Below, piece by piece: positions 15,742 to 24,845 of a stretch of 64,000 nt of DNA. Location: NCBI GenBank assembly GCA_025517425.1, contig JAOPJY010000002.1, positions 62,001 through 126,000 of the forward strand, in the 5' to 3' direction. Under the pieces are notes generated by a model that was not told the origin of the DNA, did not search any database, and was given only the letters and a program-made list of their open reading frames with translations. The stretch comes from Halobacteria archaeon AArc-dxtr1 (GTDB taxonomy: Archaea; Halobacteriota; Halobacteria; Halobacteriales; Natrialbaceae). The position numbers and the translations under genes were made by a program. Every line of letters begins with the position of its first letter. The first letter of the stretch is position 1.

Positions 15742-16155
15742 ATGGGAATTGACTCGCAGACGGATCTCGGAGAGCTGTCGGCCCGCGTTCGCGCGCAGGT
15801 CGAAGAGCAAACGGAAGAAGACGCTGACGCCGTCACGTGCCGATCGTTCAAGGCGATCGATCCGGACGCACTCCGGCGACTGAGCGAGACGTTTGAGGCG
15901 AAAGTCGACGACGACGAGCGCTCGGTGCTCGTCATCTCGCGAGCGAACGCCGAACTGCTGTTCGAGACCGAGGACGTCGACGGGGTCGACGACGTCGAGG
16001 CAGAGTTGGGCCACGAGACGCGGGTCGCAGACCGAATGCCAGACGACGCGCTGTTGCTGTTGAATTCGACGGCCGTCGACGGCGAGCGGGTGGTCGATCC
16101 GGCGGGAGTCGTCTACGGGCAGGTCGGACTGGCGGCCCAAGGCGGCGACGGGTGA
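15742..16155 (+). CDS. Conserved haloarchaeal protein, unknown function
   Basis: A 137-residue soluble acidic protein. It begins MGIDSQTDLGELSARVRA; the centre (LVISRANAELLFETEDVDGV) and the end (PDDALLLLNSTAVDGERVV, then AGVVYGQVGLA) look like alternating strands and helices of a small alpha/beta domain. The upstream extension of the frame is rejected because it reads through non-conserved sequence. I do not recognise the family. Confidence 0.65.
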   Translation: MGIDSQTDLGELSARVRAQVEEQTEEDADAVTCRSFKAIDPDALRRLSETFEAKVDDDERSVLVISRANAELLFETEDVDGVDDVEAELGHETRVADRMPDDALLLLNSTAVDGERVVDPAGVVYGQVGLAAQGGDG

Positions 16156-16240
16156 ACGCGTTCTCCCACCAGCACGGATTCGGGTTCGGCCCGGAGGCGA
16201 TTCCGACAGGGTAATGCCGGCCGAGAGATCGATCTGGGGT

Positions 16241-16858
16241 ATGAGTCGACCACGGGACCGAGCCGTGCTTCCGGCCGTCGCTCCGCTCGCGCTCGTCCCG
16301 GGGCTCGGGCTGGCCTCTCAGTACGTCCCGGTTGAGGCGTCGTGGCCGGTCGGAGGGGGACTCAAGAGTGCGGTTGCCGCCGCCGCACTGACCGTGTTTC
16401 TCGGCGCTCTGTTGCTCTGGAAGCGACAGGCGTACACGAAGCGAGTTACCGACCGAATTGCCGCGGAGCCGGGGCGATCGGTCAGCGTCGGGGCGGTCGT
16501 CGTGGTGTTTGCGGCCGGAACCGTCTGGGTATCGCTCTCCATACAGTTGCTTCTGATCGTCGCGATTCCGGTTCTCTTGCCGGTGTTTCTCGCGTTCGTC
16601 GTCGCGACCGCGTTCGGGACGGTGCTGGCCGGGCTCGCAGTCGGTCGCGCGCTGGTCCGTGGATGGACGGGGGCGCTCGTCGTCGCGGCGCTGCTGTCGG
16701 TCGTCACCGTTGCAGCCCCCTACGTCGGGTACGGGATCGGGTTCGCTCTCGGCTCGCTGGGAATCGGGGCGATGCTCGCCGAGGGACAGGCAGTCTGGCA
16801 CGAGGTTGGGCCCGATACCTCACCGCCGCAGTCCTCGACGATAGACGACTGGGAGTAA
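16241..16858 (+). CDS. Polytopic membrane protein, unknown function
   Basis: A 205-residue membrane protein with about five or six hydrophobic helices (near residues 8-25, 40-57, 80-96, 100-122, 130-150 and 155-172) and a short acidic tail ending in IDDWE. ATG 16241 was chosen because GGGG lies just before it; an in-frame ATG nine codons upstream (16214) is possible. No transport or enzyme motif was recognised. Confidence 0.65.
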   Translation: MSRPRDRAVLPAVAPLALVPGLGLASQYVPVEASWPVGGGLKSAVAAAALTVFLGALLLWKRQAYTKRVTDRIAAEPGRSVSVGAVVVVFAAGTVWVSLSIQLLLIVAIPVLLPVFLAFVVATAFGTVLAGLAVGRALVRGWTGALVVAALLSVVTVAAPYVGYGIGFALGSLGIGAMLAEGQAVWHEVGPDTSPPQSSTIDDWE

Positions 16859-16898
16859 GCGGTAGACTGTGGAGCGAGACTCGGATTGGCGAAGAAGC

Positions 16899-17984
16899 TC
16901 AAGACGGCGAGAGCACCGCCCGAAGGTGCTCACGGGAGAGCAGCGACGTCGGCCGATCCATATGGACGCCGATCTCGCCCGAGAGCACCCGAAGACCGAG
17001 GTGCTGGACCGGCGCCGGAAGGGAGTACGCCCGGCGGATCAGGTGTCCCAACCGCTGGTCGCGTGCTAAGTCCTCGCGCCAGGCGTGTTCGTAGGCTGCG
17101 AGCGTCGCCGGTCGATCCGGATCGATCTGGGCGACGGCGTGGTCGGCACAGGTCATCGCGTAGAGGATCCCGCCGCCCGTAAACGGTTTCGTCTGGGCTG
17201 CGGCGTCGCCAAGCAGGAAGCCCCGACGCGTCGTGACGCGGTCTGGCGGCCCGATCGGAATCGCTCCCGAACACCGGTGAGAGACGTCGACCTCGTAGCC
17301 GTCGACGAGTTCCCGGAAGTGTTTGGTGACCTGGACCCCGGGCGGCGCCGCGAGCCCGTACTCGACGCCCGCCTCGCCGCGGGGGATTCGCCAGGCGAAA
17401 AAGCGGGGTGCGGTGAGGTGGACGTCGACGAAGTCCGCGTGGTCGTCTTCCTCGGAAAAGGCGAGGACGCCGTGGAGGAGTTCGTCGGGTTCGGGAAGCG
17501 AGAGGGCCTCACGGACCCGAGAGCGCGGACCATCGCAGCCGGCGACCATCTTCGCCCGGAACTGATGGGAGGCGTCGGGTCCTTTCGCCTCGATCTCGAC
17601 TGCGTCTCGCGTCTCCGTGACATCGGTGACGGTGTGGCGTTCGCGGACGTCGGCACCAGCCTCGCGGGCGAGATCGGCGAGGTGCCGATCGAGCCCCACG
17701 CGGTCGACGACGTTCGAGACGGGCTCGCGACGGTAGAAGGGATAGCCCGGGCTGTCGGGTCCGCCGACGTGAAATCGCGCCCCATAGACCTCGTTCTGGA
17801 GCAACTCGTCACGAGCGCCTTCGCCGGTAAACTCCCAGAGGTCGGTACTGACGTGGCCCGAGCAGGCCAGCGGATCGCCGATCCGCCCCTTCTCGAGAGC
17901 GAGCACGTCGTATCCGGCTTCGGCCGCCCGTCGGGCGAATCTCGCCCCCGGCGGACCGACGCCGACGACGACGAAATCGTACAT
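16899..17984 (-). CDS. Geranylgeranyl reductase family flavoprotein
   Basis: A 361-residue FAD-dependent reductase of the geranylgeranyl reductase family, which saturates the isoprenoid chains of archaeal membrane lipids or quinones. DFVVVGVGPPGARFARRAA is the FAD-binding Rossmann motif. LACSGHVS carries the conserved cysteine that replaces CxGG in the family. GCDGPRSRVREAL and GFLLGDAAAQTKPFTGGGI are the second and third FAD motifs. A start at 17984 places the GxGxxG motif at residue 8, as is usual. It has no operon partner, and its substrate cannot be read from sequence. Confidence 0.87.
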   Translation of the reverse strand: MYDFVVVGVGPPGARFARRAAEAGYDVLALEKGRIGDPLACSGHVSTDLWEFTGEGARDELLQNEVYGARFHVGGPDSPGYPFYRREPVSNVVDRVGLDRHLADLAREAGADVRERHTVTDVTETRDAVEIEAKGPDASHQFRAKMVAGCDGPRSRVREALSLPEPDELLHGVLAFSEEDDHADFVDVHLTAPRFFAWRIPRGEAGVEYGLAAPPGVQVTKHFRELVDGYEVDVSHRCSGAIPIGPPDRVTTRRGFLLGDAAAQTKPFTGGGILYAMTCADHAVAQIDPDRPATLAAYEHAWREDLARDQRLGHLIRRAYSLPAPVQHLGLRVLSGEIGVHMDRPTSLLSREHLRAVLSPS

Positions 17985-18120
17985 ACTCGGCTCATCCACA
18001 CGAGAGAATAAAGGGCTTCCCGACTGTCCGTTCGCCTGAAACACGGGGGTTGCGATAGCCGGCCAAGATTCGCCGAAGGGATGGGAGCCGACGGATAGCA
18101 AGGCAGATACAGCAAACGAA

Positions 18121-18330
18121 TCAGGCTGGTTCCCGATCGATGCCGGCGAACACGTACCAGAAGCCAAGCAGGATTGCGAAGAAGACGGCGCCGATACCCA
18201 CGCGAAAGAGTAACTCTTCGGTTCCCGTCGCTTCGGCGTGGACGAGACTGGCGGCCCAGCCCCCGCCGACGACGGCGAAGCCGGTCGCGACGATCAGCAT
18301 CAAGAGCACGCGGTCCGTCGGAACGTTCAT
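18121..18330 (-). CDS. Two-helix membrane protein, unknown function
   Basis: A 69-residue protein with two hydrophobic helices (about residues 9-28 and 42-62) and a short acidic loop between (VHAEATGTEELL). Small two-helix proteins like this are common in haloarchaea. It follows the dephospho-CoA kinase gene on the same strand with a gap of about 75 bases and could be its last operon member. Confidence 0.6.
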   Translation of the reverse strand: MNVPTDRVLLMLIVATGFAVVGGGWAASLVHAEATGTEELLFRVGIGAVFFAILLGFWYVFAGIDREPA

Positions 18331-18405
18331 GGACGTATTCAGCCGTAGCTTCGGGTAAACGGTCTGCTTGCACGAAGCAGGCAGTTCACGTCGGGTACAG
18401 CGCGA

Positions 18406-19014
18406 TCAGCGGTCAAGGAGCGAAGCGATCACGGCTCCCGGTTCGTCGGCTCGTTCGAACCGGCCGAGCAGGGTTCGAACCGAGTCACGGGCGGCGTCGT
18501 CGACGCGAACGTGGACCATCCCCTCGCCGGGTTGGCCGTAGACGACGGTCGCGCCCTCGGACGCGAGGACGATCGCCGGGAGCGCGGCGAGATCCTCCTC
18601 GCCGTCGACGAAGATCGTGGTAGGCTCGTCGGCCGCGAGCGCGTCGCGGATCGCGCGGACGAGCGAGGCGGTGATGACGCCAGGGGGATTGTCCACCTCG
18701 CGAGAGACGCCGTCGGTGACGACGCGCTCGACGGCGTCGTCGACCGCGCTGCGCTCGGTTCGGCCGTCGACAAGTGCGACGTCGGGAGTGACGCCAGCCT
18801 GCAAGAAGTGGTAGGTGACGACGTCGCCGACGGCGATCAGTGGCCCCTCGACGCGGGCCAGTACGGCTTCGGCATCGGTTTCGACCGGTCCCATCGGCTC
18901 TTTGAGATCGGCTCTGAGATCGACCGGAAGGCGAAGCGTCGGCTCGGCAGACTCGAACCGACTGTCAGAAGGTGTGTCGTCGTCGTCGGGCACACTCGGG
19001 TCGTCTCGGGTCAC
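18406..19014 (-). CDS. GTP-dependent dephospho-CoA kinase (DUF359 family)
   Basis: A 202-residue archaeal enzyme for the last step of coenzyme A synthesis, phosphorylating dephospho-CoA with GTP. It is unrelated to bacterial CoaE. The family motifs are all present: VGDVVTYHFL, PDVALVDGRTER, VDNPPGVIT, TTIFVDGEEDLAALPAIVLA and VVYGQPGEGMVHV. I chose the GTG at 19014, eight bases after the spt4 stop; another GTG at 19047 would add 11 residues and overlap spt4. It is the last clear member of the eif2g operon, a placement seen in other archaea. Confidence 0.85.
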   Translation of the reverse strand: MTRDDPSVPDDDDTPSDSRFESAEPTLRLPVDLRADLKEPMGPVETDAEAVLARVEGPLIAVGDVVTYHFLQAGVTPDVALVDGRTERSAVDDAVERVVTDGVSREVDNPPGVITASLVRAIRDALAADEPTTIFVDGEEDLAALPAIVLASEGATVVYGQPGEGMVHVRVDDAARDSVRTLLGRFERADEPGAVIASLLDR

Positions 19015-19021
19015 GGAGCCG

Positions 19022-19219
19022 TTATCGGACTTTGAGTGCGTACGCACCGGGCTCTTCGACCTGCATCTCGGTCGCGATCTCGCTCTCTTCGGGGTGGGCG
19101 ATGATGACGTAGCCCGCCCAGTCCTCGGTCAGCGACGAAGAGGCACAGCTCTCGCAGGTCTCGGCGTCGGCGTCGTTGACTCGGTGGCACTCTCGACAGA
19201 CGATGCGGTTCGACGCCAC
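19022..19219 (-). CDS. spt4: Transcription elongation factor Spt4
   Basis: A 65-residue zinc-binding protein that pairs with Spt5 to keep RNA polymerase processive. CRECHRVN and CESCASSSLTEDWAG supply the four zinc cysteines and the typical TEDW following them, and VIIAHPEESEIA is the Spt4 hallmark. Its length matches the family. It lies two bases from rpoE1 in the eif2g operon. Older annotations call it RNA polymerase subunit E''. Confidence 0.95.
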   Translation of the reverse strand: MASNRIVCRECHRVNDADAETCESCASSSLTEDWAGYVIIAHPEESEIATEMQVEEPGAYALKVR

Positions 19220-19221
19220 GA

Positions 19222-19794
19222 TTACTCACCCGCAGCCGCTTCTTCGGGCTCTCCGCGCTCCTCGCGCAGCCAGCCGTGCTTGCCGAGGCCGGGCTGTTTG
19301 GCCGTGAGGCCGATCTTCGAGTCGCGTGGGTTGCGTTCGTCGATGCTCTTCGTGACGATACGGGCGCGAACGGCGTCGTCGACGCCGAGGGCCTTGTCGG
19401 ACTCGTTCGAGGCCAGACGCTGATTTTCGCGGTCGAACGAGAGGTACTCGTCGGAGATCTGCGAGACGTGCAACAGTCCGTCAACGGGGCCGATTCCGAC
19501 GAAGGCGCCGAACTCGACGACCTCGACGATCGTTCCGTCGACGACCTCCTGCATCTGGGGATCGAACGTGAGCGCGTCGAACTCCGCCTCGTAGTAGACC
19601 CCCGGTCGGTTGGGGAGTACCGTCCCCTGACCGATGTCGTGGACCTCCGTCACGGAGACCACACTGCCGATATCCTCGTCCATTCGTCCCTCGAGTTTGT
19701 CCTGGAGAAGCCGCTTGACTAACGCCGGCGAGACGTCGCCGAGCTCCTCCGGCGGTACTTCCACCGTGTCTTTCAATCTGACCCGTTTGTACAT
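19222..19794 (-). CDS. rpoE1: DNA-directed RNA polymerase subunit Rpo7 (E')
   Basis: The 190-residue stalk subunit of archaeal RNA polymerase, homologous to eukaryotic Rpb7. The N-terminal tip domain starts MYKRVRLKDTVEVPPEEL. The S1-like OB fold at about residues 82-170 shows GTIVEVVEFGAFVGIGPVDG and LLHVSQISDEY. It binds nascent RNA and works with Rpo4. It lies directly between the PIN gene and spt4, all within a few bases. Confidence 0.95.
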   Translation of the reverse strand: MYKRVRLKDTVEVPPEELGDVSPALVKRLLQDKLEGRMDEDIGSVVSVTEVHDIGQGTVLPNRPGVYYEAEFDALTFDPQMQEVVDGTIVEVVEFGAFVGIGPVDGLLHVSQISDEYLSFDRENQRLASNESDKALGVDDAVRARIVTKSIDERNPRDSKIGLTAKQPGLGKHGWLREERGEPEEAAAGE

Positions 19795-20181
19795 CTATGG
19801 TTGAGTGATCGCTAGCTTGTTTCTCCCGCGTAATGCAATTACCGGTCTGCCCGTTTCGAGCACCCGGTCACACAGCGGGCGATCGTTCGTGACGACGTAG
19901 TCGACCAGGCCCTCACGGGCGAGTTCGACCAGCGCGTCGTCGGCGTACGATTCCTCCGTATCGACCACGAGACAGCGATCGGTCGCCAGATCGTGGCCGA
20001 CGGTGGCCGCAGTTCCCTCCGTGCCGCCCTTCTCAGAGAGCCGCCGGAGTTCTTCGACGACGGACTGGGGCGTCACCGACTCGAACGCGCCACAGAGCCG
20101 ATCGAGTTCGTCGAACAGTCGCACGTCGAGTTCGACCGGCATCATCAGCGCGCTCGTGTCGAGGGCGACCCGCGTCGTCAT
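19795..20181 (-). CDS. PIN domain nuclease, FCF1/Nob-type
   Basis: A 128-residue PIN protein. VALDTSALMMP has the first catalytic aspartate, VEELRRL the conserved glutamate region and VTNDRPLCDRVLETGRPVI the last acidic pair. Archaeal versions in the eif2g-rpoE1 operon are thought to act in rRNA processing, so this is unlikely to be a toxin; there is no antitoxin gene beside it. ATG 20181 starts 11 bases after the eif2g stop and avoids overlap. Confidence 0.88.
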   Translation of the reverse strand: MTTRVALDTSALMMPVELDVRLFDELDRLCGAFESVTPQSVVEELRRLSEKGGTEGTAATVGHDLATDRCLVVDTEESYADDALVELAREGLVDYVVTNDRPLCDRVLETGRPVIALRGRNKLAITQP

Positions 20182-20192
20182 TCGTCGACCCG

Positions 20193-21425
20193 TTACTCCT
20201 GAAGCGTGCCGAGACCGATCAGCCGCCATCGAGCGCCGATCCGGCGGTTGATCGCGATCTTTGCACCGGGTTCGGCACAGACGGGGCGTTTGAGTGTTAC
20301 CTCACACTCCCCGCTTCGGGCGCTGGTGACCGCGCCGACGGTCGTCGACGTGCCGACGGTCATCATCAGCGGTTCGCCGGTGCTGATCTCGTCGATCGTC
20401 TCGCCGCCGTCCATCCCAACGACACGCTCTAGGAGGTCGACGCTCATCGTAAAGGACTCCCAGGTCTGCGGGAGCGATCCCGGCGGACCGGCGATCCGGC
20501 CGGCCAAGGCGTCGCCTTTGGTCAGCGCCGGATCCAGTCCGGTGCCGACGCCGAGCAGGCCACCCGGCGTGACGGTGTCTGCGGACTGGCCGCCGGCCTG
20601 CAGCGAGCGGATCGTCGTCTCGATCGGGACGAACTCGGTCTGGCCGCCCTCCTCTATCTGTCTGCCGGGTTTGACCTCGATCTCGTCGTCGACGTCAAGT
20701 TGGCCCTGGACGAGACTGCCGCCTAACACGCCGCCGGCCAGATCTGCAGCCGAGGTGCCGGGCTTGTTGATGTCGAAGCTCCGGGCGACGTGCATCCGCG
20801 GTTCGGCGTCGGGGTCGCGCTCGGGCGTTGGAATCTCCTCCTCGATGGCGTTGATCAGCAGGTCCAAGTTGACCTCCTGGCCGGCCGAGACGGGGACGAC
20901 AGGGGCGTCCTCGGCGACGGTGCCCTCGACGAACTCCTGGATCTGCTCGTAGTTGTTGCGAGCGGTTTCGGGATCGACGAGGTCGACTTTGTTCTGGGCG
21001 ATGACGATGTTCTCGATCCCGATGATATCGAGTGCCATCAGGTGCTCTTCGGTCTGGGGCTGGGGGACGGGCTCGTTGGCGCTCACGACGAGCACGGCGC
21101 CGTCCATCAGCGAGGCTCCAGAGAGCATCGTCGCCATCAGGGTCTCGTGACCCGGGGCGTCGACGAACGAGACGGTCCGCAGCGGCTCGCTTTCCGAGCC
21201 GTCCGGACACTCCTCCTCGACGGTGTAACATTCGGGTTCGTCCACGCCGGGACAGCGACGGAACGTCGCGTCGGCGTAGCCCAGCCTGATGGAGATCCCG
21301 CGTTTCATCTCCTCGGAGTGCTGGTCGGTCCACGAGCCGCTGAGTGCTTGCACCAGCGTCGTCTTGCCGTGGTCGACGTGACCGACGAGTCCGATGTTCA
21401 CCTCCGGTTGTTGATTTCCTGCCAT
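20193..21425 (-). CDS. eif2g: Translation initiation factor aIF2 subunit gamma
   Basis: A 410-residue GTPase core of aIF2 that carries initiator Met-tRNA to the ribosome. [13 protein letters not shown] is the P-loop, FVDAPGHE the G3 motif and IAQNKVD the G4 motif. [14 protein letters not shown] is the switch region and the following cysteine cluster ([12 protein letters not shown]) the zinc-knuckle region. Domains II and III follow, with [13 protein letters not shown] and [14 protein letters not shown]. It leads the operon with PIN, rpoE1, spt4 and the dephospho-CoA kinase. Confidence 0.97.
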   Translation of the reverse strand: MAGNQQPEVNIGLVGHVDHGKTTLVQALSGSWTDQHSEEMKRGISIRLGYADATFRRCPGVDEPECYTVEEECPDGSESEPLRTVSFVDAPGHETLMATMLSGASLMDGAVLVVSANEPVPQPQTEEHLMALDIIGIENIVIAQNKVDLVDPETARNNYEQIQEFVEGTVAEDAPVVPVSAGQEVNLDLLINAIEEEIPTPERDPDAEPRMHVARSFDINKPGTSAADLAGGVLGGSLVQGQLDVDDEIEVKPGRQIEEGGQTEFVPIETTIRSLQAGGQSADTVTPGGLLGVGTGLDPALTKGDALAGRIAGPPGSLPQTWESFTMSVDLLERVVGMDGGETIDEISTGEPLMMTVGTSTTVGAVTSARSGECEVTLKRPVCAEPGAKIAINRRIGARWRLIGLGTLQE

Positions 21426-21463
21426 AAGACGGTACGTAATCTTGCGTATGGCTTCCGCCGTGC

Positions 21464-21475
21464 GATTGATAAACC
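21464..21475 (-). promoter_or_regulatory. TATA box of the eif2g operon
   Basis: On the minus strand GGTTTATCAATC lies 39-50 bases before the ATG, implying a leader of roughly 15-20 bases for the five-gene operon. It is the only AT-rich element in this 236-base divergent gap. Confidence 0.5.
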
Positions 21476-21661
21476 TACTGTTCTGGGGGCGGTTTCGGTC
21501 CGCGAAACCGCCCCGTGTCGGTGGTTCTCAGGGATTCCGAACGGTCGGCTCGTCGCTGACCGACTCGGCTTCGGCCCGCAGACGGACACCGACGCGATCG
21601 AGAGTCAGACTCGACCACCGCGATCGGACCGCTTTTGGCGCCACCGACCCTGTCGTCGTCC

Positions 21662-22669
21662 GTGTCGGAGTTCGCGTTCGAACTGGAGCTGTGTGCCCAC
21701 CTCGAGAGTCAGCGGGAGGGCATCCTCGCGCGCCAGCTCGGCGCGAGCGTCGCCCAGCCGGGCGGGCGGATTCTCGACGTGGTCTCCGTCGAGCCCGGCC
21801 CGGAGTTCGAAGACCGACTGGCGCTGACGAGCGAGACGATCCCCGACGCGGCGATCGAGTCGGCCGTCGGTCCGGGAACCGCCCGCTACTGGAAAGCGGC
21901 CTTCGACTGCCACCCCGAACGCGCCCGGGGTGCGGTCGAGCGCGCCGTCGAAATCGGCTTCTTCGAGCGCGAGCGTCGAAACGGACGCGACTACGTGAGG
22001 CAGGTCGCGCGCTACCCCGACTGGTACGGGCGTATCGTCGGCATCGAGAACAAGCCCGATCTGGGGCGACCAGGTGATCTGGAGGCCCAGCTCCGTACGG
22101 ACGCGAGTCTCGGACTGGTCGACGAAATCGTTCTTGCGACCGAGAGCTACGTCACCCGCGCCCACCTGAACCGGATCCCGGACGCGGTCGGCGTCTGGCG
22201 CGTCCACCGAGAGGAGACACCAGCTGCCGGCGTCGAGATCGACGTGATCCGCGAGCCGACCCTGCTCTCGCCAGAGAACCCGGGTATCGAGCCCATCGCC
22301 TCCCACCCGGGCCGGACCGAGATCGACGTCATCTCGCCCGCCCGAAAGGCCCGCGCCCGACGGCGGCTCGCCGAGCGGGCCTACGGGAAAGGGTGGCGGA
22401 CGTACGCATTCCCGGACTGTGGGGCCTGCGAACCGACCGGTGACGCCGGGAACGGTAGCTCGGGTGGCGATCGCGCGACGCTACCCCACTGCCGGTGGAA
22501 CGGACGGATCGTCGACGCGAGTTCCGAGTGTGGTCCGTCGTGTCCGGGATACGAGCCCGAGCCAGCACCCGAGATCGATCTCGAGGCAGAGCGCGACCGG
22601 CGGACGCCGTGGCGACAGAATCCTGCCGGGAAACAGCGAGAGCAGTCGGGGCTGGATCGGTTCGGGTAG
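21662..22669 (+). CDS. DUF5787-like haloarchaeal protein
   Basis: A 335-residue soluble protein with a GTG start giving VSEFAFELELCAHLESQREG, the expected opening of the family I recall as DUF5787. Motifs such as GRILDVVSVEPGPEF, WYGRIVGIENKPDLGRPGDL and DEIVLATESYV suggest a restriction-endonuclease-like fold (an acidic pair followed by E-x-K in GIENKPD). The C-terminal part has cysteines (PDCGACEPT, PHCRWNG, SECGPSCPGY) that may bind zinc. A nuclease role is inferred from the ENK motif only. Confidence 0.72.
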   Translation: MSEFAFELELCAHLESQREGILARQLGASVAQPGGRILDVVSVEPGPEFEDRLALTSETIPDAAIESAVGPGTARYWKAAFDCHPERARGAVERAVEIGFFERERRNGRDYVRQVARYPDWYGRIVGIENKPDLGRPGDLEAQLRTDASLGLVDEIVLATESYVTRAHLNRIPDAVGVWRVHREETPAAGVEIDVIREPTLLSPENPGIEPIASHPGRTEIDVISPARKARARRRLAERAYGKGWRTYAFPDCGACEPTGDAGNGSSGGDRATLPHCRWNGRIVDASSECGPSCPGYEPEPAPEIDLEAERDRRTPWRQNPAGKQREQSGLDRFG

Positions 22670-22705
22670 CGCATGGGGTCGACCGGGGAATCAGTCGGTA
22701 CGGAA

Positions 22706-23530
22706 TCACAGGAGATACTGCTCGCCGTCGACGGCCAGCGGCTCCTCGAACGCCTCGTCAGCCGGATAGTAGTGGGCGACGTGGACGAGTCGCGTCCGGT
22801 CGGCGTCTACCTCCTCGGCGAGCGCGAGCGCGCCCTCGCGAGTCATGTGTTTTGTGCCGAAGGTCCGCGGAACGCCCGTTTCGTCCTCGTGGCGACCGCC
22901 CAAAAAGTGGCGATCACAGAGGTGAGCCGGAACGATGGCGTCTGCCAGCAGCAGGTCGGGGTCGGCCAGTGCCGTCCGAGACGCCGCCGGGACGTTGTAG
23001 CTCGTATCGCCGGTGAGCGAGAGCTTCGCACCTGTCTCGGGATCGGAAACGGCGAGCCCATAACAGCAAAGTGGCGGGTGATCGACCGGAACCAGCGTCA
23101 CGTCGAATCCGCAGATCCGGGTCGGTTCGAGGGGCGTCGTGGGGTGGACGGTTAGTGCATCGAGATAGTCGTAGTCAGTCGCCACCGTCTCGGCGACGCT
23201 CTGTCCGGTGATGGGATCGGTCTCGTCGGCCGCGTAGACGTCGAGGGCGTCACAGATCCGAAAGACGTTGCCGAGCCCGTCTAGATGATCGAAGTGGACG
23301 TGAGTCACAATTCCGGCGTCAGGGGTCGGGACGTTCTCCCGGAGGAACTGCGTGCGAAAGTCGGGGCTGAAGTCGATCAGGAGCGACTCGTCAGTTCGGT
23401 CGTTCTCGACGTGAACCGAGAAGCGAGTTCGCTCGACGCCGCGCTCGCGGGCGCCCTCGCAGGTCTCACAGTCACAGCCGACGGTCGGCGTTCCGGTCGT
23501 GTCGCCCGTCCCGAGCAGGGTGACGCGCAT
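22706..23530 (-). CDS. PhnP-like metallo-beta-lactamase phosphodiesterase
   Basis: A 274-residue hydrolase of the metallo-beta-lactamase fold. THVHFDHLDGL is the zinc motif. The N-terminal MRVTLLGTGDTTGTP and the cysteine cluster VGCDCETCEGARERG match PhnP-type phosphodiesterases, where the extra cysteines bind a structural zinc. KLSLTGDTSYN, AHLCDRHF and HVAHYYPADEAF supply the later metal residues. PhnP itself cleaves cyclic phosphoribosyl compounds; the true substrate here is unknown. RNase Z is ruled out by the cysteine cluster. Confidence 0.8.
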   Translation of the reverse strand: MRVTLLGTGDTTGTPTVGCDCETCEGARERGVERTRFSVHVENDRTDESLLIDFSPDFRTQFLRENVPTPDAGIVTHVHFDHLDGLGNVFRICDALDVYAADETDPITGQSVAETVATDYDYLDALTVHPTTPLEPTRICGFDVTLVPVDHPPLCCYGLAVSDPETGAKLSLTGDTSYNVPAASRTALADPDLLLADAIVPAHLCDRHFLGGRHEDETGVPRTFGTKHMTREGALALAEEVDADRTRLVHVAHYYPADEAFEEPLAVDGEQYLL

Positions 23531-23718
23531 CGTCAGGGATCGGCGTCGGGGGCCCGTCTCGACGGACGGACGCGGCGGTGTTCGTCTACGACGTCGAACG
23601 CGGTCTGGTCCACGGCCATGCGTTCGGTATCGGGCGGGGGATCGAAAAGGGTGCTGTTCGCGCGGCTCCGAGACGGCGATCGGAAGCGGCTTAGTAGCCG
23701 GTCGGCAAACCGCCGGCC

Positions 23719-24504
23719 ATGAACGGACGATATCCGGCCCGCGGGGCGAGAGGCAACTGCGGAGTCGACCGCGCGCTGGCCGCCGACCCCGAGGCCGACC
23801 CCGTCTCCGTGCTCGACCCGAGTTCGGGCGAGCGCGTGCTCGATCTGGGCTGTGGCGCCGGGCGGAACTCGCGCAAGATCGTCGACGCCGGCGCGACCGT
23901 CCTGGGCTTTGACGTCTCCAAAGAACTCATCGAGGAGGCCAGGCGGACCTGCCCCGAGGGGCGGTTCATTAGGGTCGACGAACTCTCGTTTCGCTACGAG
24001 CAGACCGTCGACGCCGTGTTCTCGGAGGGGGCACTACACTGGGTGCCAGAGAGTGAACACGACGCGGTCCTCGCCTCCATGCGGGAGTTGCTGGCCCCGA
24101 CAGGGCGATTCGTCGCGGAGTTTCTCGACGCCGGCAGTGCTGCGAACGTGGTCGATGCCGTCGGCGAGGCGTGTCGCGAGCGCGGGTACGACGTCGACGC
24201 GCCGTGGTATCTCCCGACAGTCGGGGCGTACAGCACCCGGCTCGAGGCTGCGGGGTTCGAGGTTCGCCACGCGTCATTGTTCGACCGGATCATCGAGCTA
24301 GAGGGAGGAGAGGACGGATTGCGAAACTGGCTCGAACTGTTCGAGGATCGGTTACTGGCGACCGTTCCAGCGGCCGAGCGGGAAGCAGTCATCGCCGACG
24401 TCGAGGATCGGTTGCGCGAGGAGTGGTACCGGAACGGCGCGTGGATGACCCCGAACCGTCGGATTCGCGTCATCGCGGTTCCGACGCGGGAGAGAACGCA
24501 GTGA
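23719..24504 (+). CDS. SAM-dependent methyltransferase, class I
   Basis: A 261-residue small-molecule methyltransferase with the Rossmann motif VLDLGCGAGRNSRKI (about residues 40-54), then VLGFDVSKELIEEARR, AVFSEGALHWVPESEHDAV and the GRFVAEFLDAGSAANV strand. The pattern resembles trans-aconitate methyltransferase-like enzymes, but substrate cannot be told. A TATA-like GCTTAGTAG lies about 28 bases before the start. No pathway partner is adjacent. Confidence 0.82.
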   Translation: MNGRYPARGARGNCGVDRALAADPEADPVSVLDPSSGERVLDLGCGAGRNSRKIVDAGATVLGFDVSKELIEEARRTCPEGRFIRVDELSFRYEQTVDAVFSEGALHWVPESEHDAVLASMRELLAPTGRFVAEFLDAGSAANVVDAVGEACRERGYDVDAPWYLPTVGAYSTRLEAAGFEVRHASLFDRIIELEGGEDGLRNWLELFEDRLLATVPAAEREAVIADVEDRLREEWYRNGAWMTPNRRIRVIAVPTRERTQ

Positions 24505-24569
24505 CGGATCGGGAGACAGGAAACGTGACGAAGCTGACCATTAAGGGACTGGGATCGTGAGAGTCGCCA

Positions 24570-24845
24570 ATGCAACGACGAACGTTCGTCGCAACGCTGA
24601 GCGCCCTGGCAGCGGGTACAGCTGGAATCGCGTCGGGCGACGCGGAGAACGAAGAGACGATCGCCCCACTCACCTCCCAGGCGGACGGCTCACACCATCC
24701 TGGCCCACCTCGCTTCCTGCACGCCGGCGAGGAGATCGCCGATCCGCTTGGCACGGTGGCCAACAGTCCGACGGAGAGTAGGGCCGGTAGACAGACGAGA
24801 GAGTCGAGTCGGCTATCCGCTCAGTGGTCGTGGTCGTGCGAGTGA
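24570..24845 (+). CDS. Small Tat-signal secreted peptide, uncertain
   Basis: A 91-codon ORF starting MQRRTFVATLSALAAGTAG, a good twin-arginine signal with AxA-like cleavage after TAGIASG. The mature part of about 68 residues is short, polar and without motifs. A TATA-like CATTAAGG precedes it by about 28 bases. Its last 25 bases overlap the end of the AAA ATPase gene on the other strand, which could be real tail-to-tail overlap or a sign that this is a decayed, extended gene end. I recognise no family. Confidence 0.45.
   Translation: MQRRTFVATLSALAAGTAGIASGDAENEETIAPLTSQADGSHHPGPPRFLHAGEEIADPLGTVANSPTESRAGRQTRESSRLSAQWSWSCE

Noticed and set aside
19795-20181. PIN gene as a VapC toxin
   Set aside because: No antitoxin gene is adjacent and its place in the eif2g operon fits the rRNA-processing type.
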